Shown here: piece by piece, positions 1 through 11,700 of the stretch
Position numbering within the stretch: position 1 is the stretch's first letter
Layout: every line of letters begins with the position of its first letter
NCBI RefSeq assembly: GCF_019175285.1
Contig: NC_056527.1
Span: 118,838,133-118,902,132, forward strand
DNA from: Sceloporus undulatus
Taxonomy: Eukaryota > Chordata > Lepidosauria > Squamata > Phrynosomatidae
Direction: 5' to 3'
DNA length: 64,000 bases
Translations under genes and position numbers: made by a program
Notes under the pieces: model-generated
What the model was told of the DNA's origin: nothing
What the model saw: the letters and a program-made list of their open reading frames with translations, nothing else
Database searches by the model: none

Positions 1-2710
1 TGGCAGGTCCCGGATGCTGGAGATGCTGGGTGAGTCTTCCACAGCGTGGCTTAAAATCCCAGGCTGCCTTTATCTCTCTTCCTCCTTTAAATATGTCACA
101 TTTTGTAAGAATGTTCCAGGCGAAGCCTTTCCTCATATGGGATTCCATATCCCCCAACTGTCCCAGTTGAGCAGGGACAGTCCTGGTTAATCCTCTCTCA
201 TCCCACTTTTTGAGCATCTTCTAAAATGTTCCTGTTTCTTTCTCCTCCTCCTGCTTTTGCCATTTGTCCTCAGCCTACTTCTGTTACTGAAAGCTGAGTT
301 CAGAGTTCAAAAGGAGTGTGACCTCAGTTAACAATTAAGAATGGAATAACTTGATTTCACTTTGATATTGCCTGGTTTTCATCTGTGAAATATTGGAGAG
401 TATGAATTTTGCTTTAAGGGGGAACATGGACTTTCCTTGAAGCTGGGTGGTGACAACATGCGATCTACCCGCAGAGGCTGTTGTGTACCTTCAAGTTGTG
501 TCTGACCTAAGGTGACCCTATCATGGAGTTTTCTTGGCAATATTTGTTCAGAGATGTTTTGCCATTGCTTTGTCCTGAGGCTGAGGGCATGTGACTTGCC
601 CAAAGACAACCAGGAATTGAACCCTGGTTGTCTTTGGGCAAGTCATAGTCCAATACTCAAACAAGGGGGAGTTCCCCAGCAATTGGCCCTGGACTGAGAT
701 TTATGCAAAGTTTCAGAATTAATTGCTATAATTAATTGCAAACCTATCCTAGCCAGATTTCTTCAAAGGATGTTTACCACCATCTTCTTCCTCTGAGGTT
801 GAGAGTGGGACTTGCCCAAAGTCACCCAGCAGCTTTCAGGGCTGAGTGAGGATTTGAAACTGGACCACTAAGAGTCTTACTCCAGCACTTAAACTGTTAC
901 ACAATGTTAGCTCTTTATGTATGTTGTGTTGCCATATCAATTAATAATTAATTTGATAGGTAAATAAATTGATAAATACAGCACAAAATCAACTCTGACG
1001 TTTCTTCTTTGTAGCTGCAGCAACTCAGGGGACCCAGGAGAGTGTGACAAGGACATTGCGGCTGAAGCGGAGAAACCCACCAGTTGTGGTATCCTCACAG
1101 ACCCCCAAGGTGAGAGAAAGTGGGGTTCTCTGAAGCAAAGTTTGGTTAGTAGGTTTTTGCTAGAGAGCCTAGACCTTGAGTGGTTTTCTTGTTTATGTTT
1201 AAGCAATTCTCCACAGCAGGTGCTACCTGAGTGAACAGGTTTTACTTGTCCTAAGCAGGAGTTTTTAAATATTAAAAAAAAACCCCACAACTATGCCCAT
1301 TTTTGATCTCACGCCCATCTTCAAACGTAGCTCTGGGAAGAGGAAAAACATCCCCAACTCTTCATTCCCTACTTAAAAATGAGTTCCTAGGATCACCATC
1401 AAGAAACCCCACTGGGAAGGGTAATAGAGCAGCCCCTCTATTTGTCCCAAAGTAATCTGAGAGGAGCATTCTGCAGAGAGATGCCCATGGGGTTTAAGTG
1501 CAAAAAGGACTCTGTGTGCATGTTGGACATTAACTGCCCTTCTACATGTCCCCCCCTCCAGGTCCGTTTGCCCCATGCCACAGCAAAGTGCCTCCCGAGG
1601 GGGCATTTGAGAACTGTGTCTATGACCTCTGTGGCACTGGCGGGGATGCGGGCACCCTCTGCTTCGCACTCCAGTCCTATGCTGACCGTTGCGCCCAAGC
1701 CGGGATCACCATCGCCTGGAGGAACAACAGCTTCTGCCGTACGCTTCTTTGCTTTCCTTCTTTTTTATTCCCATCCAGTGGTGTCTCTTGCACTGTAGTT
1801 TTCTGGCCCCTGAAGCCTGAAAATGTCTCCCAACACCACTCACTTTTATTAAAAAATACAACCCAGCAACGTTTTGGGGATAGTTTTGCCCTAAACCACA
1901 CAGAAGTCCCCTAAATATGTGGAAAACCACAAAAGTACCCCCATTCCATCCCCACAAGCATCCTAAGATCTAATACTACCCCCAAATACCTCGGTTTTCC
2001 CCAGCAGTTCTACTCAAGCCGGTGACCAGAATATCCTGTTGCCATTTTGAGAGGGACTACAGAGGAAAACAGAGGTATTTGGGCTTGTTTGGCAGATATA
2101 GTCCATGAGAAAGATTAAAGGTCTGTCTCCGAACCTCCTCAAAACTGGGCCCAGTCAGCACCTGGAAAGCCTTCCGCGTTGCCAATCCCTCATGGCCAAA
2201 TATTTGGGAGAGCGGCAAGGGTCCTTCCACAGCAGGGGAGGGTGGCAAACATGCTCCTTCTACTGAGGCAACTGCCTTGCTCCATCTAATACAGGGGTGG
2301 ACAGTTGTGGGAGGCTAAGGGGCTGCGTTGAGGGCTGCATCCTCCCCAGCACCTATATTGCAATAGACAAATAGGTTCCCCCCAGAATGCCCCCAAACAC
2401 CCTTGAGGAGCTGGGGGTATTTTCACATTGTTTTGGGGAGATTTTAAGACCACAAGAAGCTTTTTCTGGGTGGGGGACAACAACAACAAGAAGCGACCAT
2501 AAGCACTACCTGTGTTTTTTTAGAGGCCTCTCCTGGCCCTAAAACGAACCAGGGGGACCTCAAAACGTTTGGGGACAATATTTTGACCCTTGAAAGGTCC
2601 AACGGTAGGGCTGGTCCAGAACTGAAGTTTCCAGAATGGAAGTAGTCGTTCTGAGAGGAAAGTGGCACAGTTGCCTTTCACTTTGCCCTCTGCTTGGTTA
2701 AAGATGCATA

Positions 2711-2741
<31 letters not shown>

Positions 2742-5700
2742 AGCCTTAAACTGCCCCCCCGGGAGCTCCTATGTGCCCTGCGGCCCGGCCTGCCCGGCTA
2801 CCTGCAGGGACGCCCCCTCCCAGGACAGCTGCTCTGGCCTGCCGTGCGTCGAGGGCTGCGTCTGCGACGAGGGCCGCGTTCTCAGCGGAGACCAGTGCGT
2901 CCCCATTGACCAGTGCGGCTGTACAGACACCAGTGGCCAATATCATCCGGTAAGAGGGAAATCACTTTTCTCCCCACCTTGAAAGGCTTTCATTATTTAT
3001 TTCCTTGAAATTAACTTGTTATTAGAATGAAGCAATAAACTGGGAAATACTTATTAAAATAGTTATATTCCACCCTCTATCATACAATTTTGGAATGGCA
3101 AAAAATGAAATAAGTTTAACCAAAGCAATGGGAAATTATTTATATAAACCAAAAACTTTTTATAAAACAGTTTGACAAGTTATTGCACGTGAATATTTGG
3201 ATAAGGTCAATTATGTCTCAAAGGCTTTAATAAAGAGCCATGTTTTGACTTGATGCTGGAATGCCCCAAGCATTGATGCTAATTTGAAGTCGAAGGCTTT
3301 CATGCCCGGCATCCATAGTTTTTTGTGGGGGGTTTTGGGGGCTCTGTGGCCATGTTCTAGAAGAGTTGTTTCTTCTTCTTCTTCTTCTTCTTCTTCTTCT
3401 TCTTCTTCTTCTTCTTCTTCTTCATCATCATCATAATCTTTGATGCCAGCCACAGGTGCTGGCAAAACGTCAGGAAGAAACTCTTCTAGAACATGGGCAC
3501 ATAGCCCCCCAAAAACCCCACAAAAACCTATGGATGCTAATTGTGCTGATATGGGGAAGGCACTCCCTAACCCCAGGTTGTGCCAGAGCAGAGGAGGCCT
3601 TGCTTCTATGTCCTCCTGGAGTGTATTGCCCCCTGAATCCAACATGTGGTCATAACACACCCCTTGTTTAGTGAAACCTGCCTTCCCCTAGGAAGGCAGT
3701 GTTCAAGTTCTGGTGTGTATTGCTACAGCCATGTATCGATCGGTGGGTGGCCAAATCAGGAGGTGCTAGCCAGCATCCAGCATTGCCCTATTGGGGTCAC
3801 TGGTGATCTGGAAGGGTAACATCCATCTTCCTGGGTGTCTTCCAGTTCCCTTTTGTCAGCCAGCAAATAGTATTGGCAGCACACTCTGGCACTTCAAGCA
3901 GCCTTCTGTGGTGGCAAGGGGCTTTATGCATGCAGGCACCAAATACCTCCTTCTGCAATGCTGAGAAAAGGACATACAGGTTGAGTCTCTTTTATCCAAA
4001 ATGCTTGGGACCAGAAGTGTCTTGGGTTTTGGATTTCAGAATACCTGTATTTGCATATACACACATAATGAGAAACCTTGGAGATGGGACCCATGTCTAA
4101 ACACAGAATTCATATATGTTTTGTATACACCATACACATAGCCTCAAGGCAATATTTTAATAATGTTCTGCATGAAACAAAGTCTGTGTACTCTGAATCA
4201 TCAGAAAGCAAAGGTGCCACTGTCTAAGCCACCCATGAAAGACATTTTGCTTCTCTTCTTCCTCAGGTTGGAGAGAGCTGGATGGGGAACAGTGAGTGCA
4301 CCCAGCGCTGCACCTGTGGCACTCTCAACAGCATCACCTGCCAGGAGTGGAGCTGCAGCCCCATCCAGGAATGCCGGCCCCTGGAAGGGCTGATGGGCTG
4401 CCAGGACACAGGTGAGGGCATGAAGAGCCTGGGAGTGATGGAGGATGATAGCACCACTATTGGGAAAACTCATCTTCTTGTGAGCTCCAGCTCCCAGATC
4501 TCCACATCCAGACAACCTTTGTGTGGTCTTGGTGGTGAACCATAGATTCCTGCAGCAGTGATACACTATTCCCAACCACAAAACCCTCCTCACAGGAGCC
4601 TGCCCTTGTCTTGAGATACTCAGGAGAACCCTATCTTTCAACCCCACCACTTACACCTTCAAAGGTTTGCCTTATGGTCTCCATAAGTCGGAAATGACTT
4701 GAAGGCACAAAACAACAGCAACAACAACTGTACTGCTTTCAATTGTTTTTCTTAAACTACTTTTCAACATCAGTAACTGTTGGTTTTAAACTGTTTTTAG
4801 TGTTGTTATTGGCTGAATTCCATTTTAATGTCGCTTTGTGTGCATTTTAATAATACTGTACAGTGGACCCTTCCCATACGTGGGGATCCTTTCTGGACCC
4901 ACCCACCCCTCACATAAAGGGAAAAAACCTGTATGCTCAATCCCCATTTAAAACAATGGGTGCACAGTGGGGCGCATACCATTATTTTAGACAGGGCTTG
5001 CCTTCCACGTAAGGTTAAAGCTGCTTATGGCACACCCCACGTATGCTGTGTGCGCACTGTACTTGGTTTAATTTTGAAGCTGCCTTGAGTCCTTATTTTA
5101 GGAAAAAGATGGGAGATAAATTTCACCATCATCTCACATGTAACGCTCTCCTCTTCCTCCTCCTCCTCCAGGAGTGGCCGCTTGCCACGTGGCTGGGGAC
5201 CCACACTACTACACTTTTGATGGCACCATGGTCTCCTTCATGGGCACCTGCACCTACACCCTGGTGACCCTGTGCCACAGTGACCCTCGCCTCCCATCCT
5301 TCAACATCACGGCCAAAAATGAGGAGCGCGGCCAGCCCGAAGCCTCCTACCTCCGCCTTGTGACTGTGGAGGTGGCCAGGCACACCGTCACCTTGCAGAA
5401 AAACCGCCGCGTTCTGGTAAGAGGCTGGTGAGGGAGAGGAAGGGAGACCATTTGTGGAATGAGTAGAGAGCCCAGAAGCACTGAATCCCAAATTTTATTG
5501 TTTATTTATATTATTTTTATTATTTTATTAAACATTTTGCAGGCTCCCTAGGCTGATATCTCTGAGAAACCACAAACAAAGCGAGGTGCCTCCCACTGGA
5601 CCCCAAGGCATGGTCCAGATGAATAGGAAAGGCTGTGCAATGTGCATCCATGCCATGGTGAAAAGATTTTGCTGAAGAAGGACTTCTTCAGAAAGGACTT

Positions 5701-8700
5701 TTTCTTCTCTGAAACAGTCCCTTGTGGGGCTGAAATTCAATAGGTGCATCTGTCCTCCGTGTGTAGATGCTCTCTCCCGGTTGAATTTGTGAGCAGTTCT
5801 TAAAGTCCCCATCCTCCCCATTTATTTCGCTGTTTAATCGTTTATTTTATATCCCGCCTTTATTCCAAGTGTCCTGGGACTTGAGTTGGTTCACAGAAGT
5901 TAAAACAGAAACAAGTAAAAGTTTGCATCCCCAAAATATATACAAGTTAACTATAATTAGATTATTAAATGAATAAAAAGCAATTTGAAAGCATAGCCAT
6001 TTAAAAATACCCAAGGACGATAATGGCACTTTATTTAAAGCCCTTTTAATGTTGGTTGTGGGCAAATGGTTTCACACCAGCTTCGAAATGCAATGCAGAC
6101 AAGCAGTGAGGTTTGCAGCATCTCATTCCATCTATCGGTTTTGACTGCAGATTGATGGCCAGCGCGTGCGGACCCCCGTGGAGGGGCGCATCCCAGGTGT
6201 GTCTATCACATCCAGTGGCATCTACGTCGTCCTGGAAACAGATTTTGGTCTGGTGGTGAAGTTTGATGGAAACCATCATTTGGAGATCCAGCTGCCTGGC
6301 ACTTATTTCGACAAGGTACAGTCCCAACCTTGGCAGCCAAAATACCCTAAAGGCACCAGATCCCATCTGATCTTGAAAGCTAAGTAGGATCAGGGCAGGT
6401 TAGTACTTGGATGGAAGACTGCAAATGAATGCTGTTAGGCTCTATTCCAGATGAAGGAACTGGCAAAAACCCTCCTGAATATTCCTTACCTAAGAAATGC
6501 CTCTGAAATTCATGGGGTTGCCATAAATCAACTAGTGACTTGAAGGCACATACACACATATGCACACACACATACACAATCCAGACTGCCTAGATTGCCA
6601 TTGTGGTGGGGTAATTTGAACATTGGACTAGGACTGTAGAAGAGACCTGAGTTCAAATCCCCACTCAGCCACAGAAACACACCGTGTGACAGAAGCAGGC
6701 CTTTGACACTTACCTTTTGTGACTAAAGAATATTGTAATGGGATGTGTTCTGCTTTTATTCTGTTGGTTGTTGTTGTGTTCTTTCAAGTCATTCCCAACT
6801 AATGGTGATCCAAAGGGAGTTTGCCATTGCCTTCCTCTGAGGCTGAGAGAGTGTGACTTGCCCTTTTATTGTGCTTTATTGTGTTTTTCCACTGTTTTTA
6901 TTTAGTGTTTTTAATATAATTTTTTTAATTTAATGACCTTTAAACTTTTGCATCAAACAGGTTTTTAACTGATTTAATTTGTTGCAAGCTGCCTTGGGTC
7001 CCATACGAAGAGAAAGGCAGAATAATACATTAATAAACCTCTGTTTAAAGGCCTGCAAAGAAGGAGAGTCCGCCATCTTAGGCAGTCCATTCCACTCTCT
7101 TACAGTAAAGATGTTTATCCCCTGATGGTTAAGTAAATGTGACCCCCCCCCCCAAAAAAAAAAAACCTTGACTTGCATTTTCTCATCCCAGGTGTGTGGC
7201 ATGTGTGGAAACTTCAATAACCAGACCCAGGATGACCTTTTGATGCCGAATGGCCACCTGGCCACCAACGACAGCCAGTTTGGAAACAGCTGGAAAGCCC
7301 CCGGAGATGCGGATCCAGGGTGAGCAACTGGGAGGAGGAAGGAGGGCAATGGTGCGCTTAGCCAGGGCTCTGGATTAATGGGAGCAGGAACTGAATCCTA
7401 ACTGAATGCTGCAGTTCTGAACACATTCTCATCCAAAAATTCCAAATTCTCATACTGAAATTACACCTATTTGTTAGACTTGCGTATAGTTAGTTAAATG
7501 TGAGTGTTCTCATTGCACAGAAGAACACAGTTTCCAAGCTGTGAGGATGAGACTCTACCTCTACCAGCTGAAGTGATGAAATATAAAATACAGTACATGT
7601 CATTCATTCAAACACTTTTTATGGAGCATCCAAGCAATGCCATTGCCACATGCTGGCAATCACTTTGTGATGATTTTCGGTTTTTGATTGTGTACTTTAG
7701 TGCAATGGAATTGTATGACCTGGTTGTCCAGAATAGGCCCATAAATTGTTTAAGGATATCTGGCCTTTGATTAAAACTTCCTGCCTTGCCTCTTTTCTGA
7801 TTTTCTGTTCAGTTTGCTTGGAGAAATTAGTCATGAATTGATGCCTAACGGCCTCTTATTCTTCAGTTTCTATTTTTCTTCATATGTATATGTGTCTTCT
7901 CCCAGATCCCTCCTTTTTTACACAGAAGAAAGAAATGAGAGGAAATTGAGCTGGAAACCTCTGTCACGAAGGGGAAAAAATTCTTTATGTAGTGTACAAG
8001 TAAAATAAATTTAAACTGTTTAAAACAATTCAAAAATTATAATGGTAAAATAATTTTAACAGACCAAAAACCTATCAGACAAGTTAACAAAATGGTGTGG
8101 GATGGAAGCCACTTAGGAGGCAACTGATCACTGATCTCCCAGCCTTGCAGTAAACCAAGAAAAGTGATAGAACTGTCAAGAAGGAAGCCTTTAATTAATG
8201 TTGCAAGAGCCCTTTGCTGTATGGGATACGTCTTTTGTTGAATCATAGAATCACAGGGTTGGAAGAGACCACAAGGGCCATCCAGTCCAACCCCATTCTG
8301 CCATTCTTTGTAAGCATTATACAAATACCTATGATAACCTTGGACATGCAGAAGAGCATGACTGATAAACAACAGTTCTATATCAAGTGCTTGTTTGGAA
8401 TTATCCTTTAAATTCCACTTGAAGCCATTCATGAAAAAGGAAAGCTTCAACTTTGCTAAAAAGATCTAGTGCAGGAGGAACTTCTTTCAAAGGAAAGCTC
8501 CCACAAATATTATAACTGGTCATGTTCCCCTTAATTTTACTAACAGCGCAAAGTTTGAGCATGTTTCTTTCCTGAATACAAATTGCAAATCCCACACTGT
8601 CTAAAAAAACAAAGAAAACAGGGATGTGTTTCCAATCTGGAGCTCTTCAGAATGCATTTTTTTCTGCTGACCCTTCGGTCCTGCTTCTGTTTGCACCCAC

Positions 8701-11700
8701 AGCTGTCAGCCGGACGACCGAGAGGACCTGGAGCCCAGTTGCTCCCAAGAAGAGATGGAGCGCCTGCGCTCCTTGTGCCTCGAGGTCCTGCAGCCCAAGT
8801 ACCAGCCCTGCCATGGCATCATCGACCCACAGCCCTTTGTCCAGAACTGCTTCTTTGACATGTGCGAGTACCAGGGCATGGCCTCCGTCCTCTGCGACAT
8901 CATCCAGTCCTATGTGGAAGCCTGCAAAAGCCAAGGCGTGACCGGCCTCTCCTGGAGAAACAGCACCTTCTGCCGTAAGTTGACTGCTGCAGAAGGGCCC
9001 AAATGGGACGCCAAAAGAGTGGGAGGAACCCAAAGTTGGGAGTGGGGGGAGATGATGACAAACTCAGAGAAGAATTATGCAAACAAACAGAATAGGCCTG
9101 AGAATCTATATCTCAAGAATATATCTCAAGAATGTTTTCTGCTGCTCCAGAGACTAGGACCCGGAGCAATGGATGCAAGCTACAGCAAAAGAGATTGCAC
9201 CTCAACATTCAGAGGAACTTCCTGAGAGTAAGGGCTGTCCAACAGTGGAACACACTCCTTCCTTGGAGTGTAGTGGAATCTCCCTCCTTGGAGGCCTTTA
9301 AACAGAGGCGGGATGGCCATCTGTCAATGGGGATGCTTTGATTTAGATTTCCTGGATGGCAGAATGGGGTTGGACTGGATCAGGGCCATTCTTGGGGTCT
9401 CTTCCAACTCTATGATTCTATGGCAGCTGAAGAACATTTTAGTATAGTATATATGGGAGTCTCCCTCCACTTTTCTACTTGTCACGCCCTCTATTTCTTC
9501 TCTTATATGAAAAACACTCTCAGCTTATCAAAGTGAAGGGTTTGAATTAACGCTTCCAGAATCTTCCAGAAATCATGGCCATGGACCATGCCAGCTGAGG
9601 GATTCTGGGAGCTTGAGTCCTGCCAAAGTATGTTATTTTCCAATTTTTCTAAGCCCTGGATTGGAGTGTCCCTGCTTGGCTTCCACGCCAACCCTTTAGT
9701 TGAGGATTGTTTTAATTGGACTCGCTTATTACAGAACATTCAGATCACACATTGCCTTCTGTGTGTTTGTCTGAGTGTGTGTTGTCCTCTCACTTTTTTC
9801 AAAGCATAGTGTGGAAGGGCAAAATGGCACTGAGGCTTTCCCTTTAATGAAAAGTGACCTTAAGCCTTTTTGATTGTTTCTTGTGGGGTTTGGCTCTGGG
9901 GATTTGTGAAGAACAGCTTTGCTGCACTCATGATCCTTCCTAACTGTTCATTCGAGTTTCCCCTGGGGCTTGGAGAAAATGATGTTACAAAGAAATGGCA
10001 TTAAAGGGTAAAAGAGGGACCATTCAAGGTGGGATTAACAGGCTGTTTATCAGCTTCAGTGCCAATGCCAGGAAGAACCAATTGCAGAGGCAGGTGTCAC
10101 AAGCAGGAAGCTTTTAATTAAAGCTGCAAAGAACAGGGCTGGACAGAATGGACTTTTAGCAAAGACTTTCTGCAGTCAACTGGGGACAGGATTAAAAGAG
10201 AGGTTCTGTGTAGTCATAAAATATTATGTCAGGAACTAGCAAAGAAATAGATCTAAGGTCCAAAACACACTGCAGAAATAATCCAGCTTGAGACCGCTTT
10301 GACTGCCCTGGCTCATTGCTAAGGAATCCTGGGAATTGTAGTTTATTGTGACACTAGAGCTCTCTGACAAGAAGTGGCTAAATGTCTCACAAAACTACAG
10401 TTCCCAGAATTCCCTAGCACTGAGCCAGGGCAGTTTAAGTGGCCCCAAACTGGATTATTTCTGCAGCTTGTTTTGGAGCATAGATTGAAATAATGTTTTA
10501 TTGCTACATGGAAGCTCTCCTTTAATCCTGTGTCCAGTTGACTGCAGAAAAGCCATGCGTTAAGTAGTGCTGGAGGGCCTTTCTGTAGAAGTGGCCCGGT
10601 ATTTCCTCCCAGTGCATGCTTACATATTTCTTTTTGCCAGTGTATAGAAAAGCAATGCTAAGGAAACATAGTTCTAAAGACCACTGCTCCCTCTCCTTCC
10701 TTCCTCTCCAGCGCTCCCCTGCCCACTGCACAGCCATTACACGGAGTGTGCCTCTCCTTGCCCTGCCACCTGCTGCAACCTCTATGCGCCGGCCAGCTGC
10801 CAGAGCCGCACTACCTGCGTGGAGGGCTGCACTTGCGACCGGGGCTACGTGCTCAGCGATGACAGCTGCGTCTCCATGCGCGACTGTGGATGCCTAGACA
10901 GTCAGTACGAGTACCATAGCGTAAGTTAGGGTGGGCAACTGCAGCAGGATGGGGGGGCCATTTCTCAGGTTGGCCAAGTAGTCTGTTTGGGTTTAGGGGC
11001 AGGGATTAAGTTAAAAGTAAATAGATGTCCATCCATAGAGAGACCCTGTAGCACCTTTGAGACTAATTGAAAGAAAGAAATCGGCAGCAAGAGTTTTCGT
11101 AGACTTCAGTCTACTTCCTCAGATGCATTGTCCATACAGCATTTATATGCAAAATTGTGGTCTTTAGAGAAGTAGCCGTGTTAATCTCTTGCAGCATAAA
11201 AAAAGGAAGGAAGGAAGGGGGAGGGAGAAATGAAATGTGGCAGCACTTTTAAGAGTAACTGGTTTTTATTTTCTCATGAGCTTCCATGGATATAAACCCA
11301 TTCTCTGGTTTTTTTTTGTGGGTTTTTCAGGCTATGTGGCCATGTTCTAGAAGAGTTTGTTCCTGACATTTCCCGAGCATCTGTGGCTGGCATCTTCAGA
11401 GAATGCTGGCATGGCACTTCTCTGGATCTGGATGCTACATGTACACAAAATGGATTAAAAGCAACCAAAATTAATTTGCTCAGCCAGACCACTCCTGAGT
11501 GAATACCTACCTGCTGCCTCTTCTTGGGGTGTGTGCTTACACATCCCTCTTGTGTGTTTCTGTGTGTGCATACACGAGTGTGCCCCTAGCTCTGACCACC
11601 ACCATCATTTCCTTTGCCTTCAGCCCGGGATTGGCCTGTGACTTTGCTATCGGAGGGCAGTGAGTCCACTCTCAGCTTTAACAGTAGACTCTTTGGAAGG

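Larger units (their letters stand above)
1..4411 (+). other. ZAN: ZAN-like D module 1 (end of VWD, C8, TIL, VWC-like)
   Basis: Exon 1-29 supplies the last residues of a VWD domain (WQVPDAGDAG), matching the NSW-containing end of the later VWD domains. Exons 1015-1109 and 1562-1738 encode the C8 domain (from the CSNSGDPGEC stretch to WRNNSFC). Exon 2744-2949 is a complete TIL domain with ten canonical cysteines and the ending QCGC. Exon 4267-4411 is a VWC-like cysteine-rich segment (CTCGTLNSITC). The intron before the TIL exon ends in a (TC)n tract at 2708-2739 that doubles as the polypyrimidine tract. Confidence 0.8.

Noticed and set aside
598-665. CRISPR-like repeat spacing
   Set aside because: Single palindrome in a SINE in eukaryotic DNA; no array.
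3211-3660. 149-codon minus-strand frame with a long glutamate run
   Set aside because: Product of the (TTC)n microsatellite inside a palindromic repeat.
6338-6575. 5S rRNA gene
   Set aside because: Diverged 5S-like head joined to a SINE tail; a retroposon, not a functional 5S gene.
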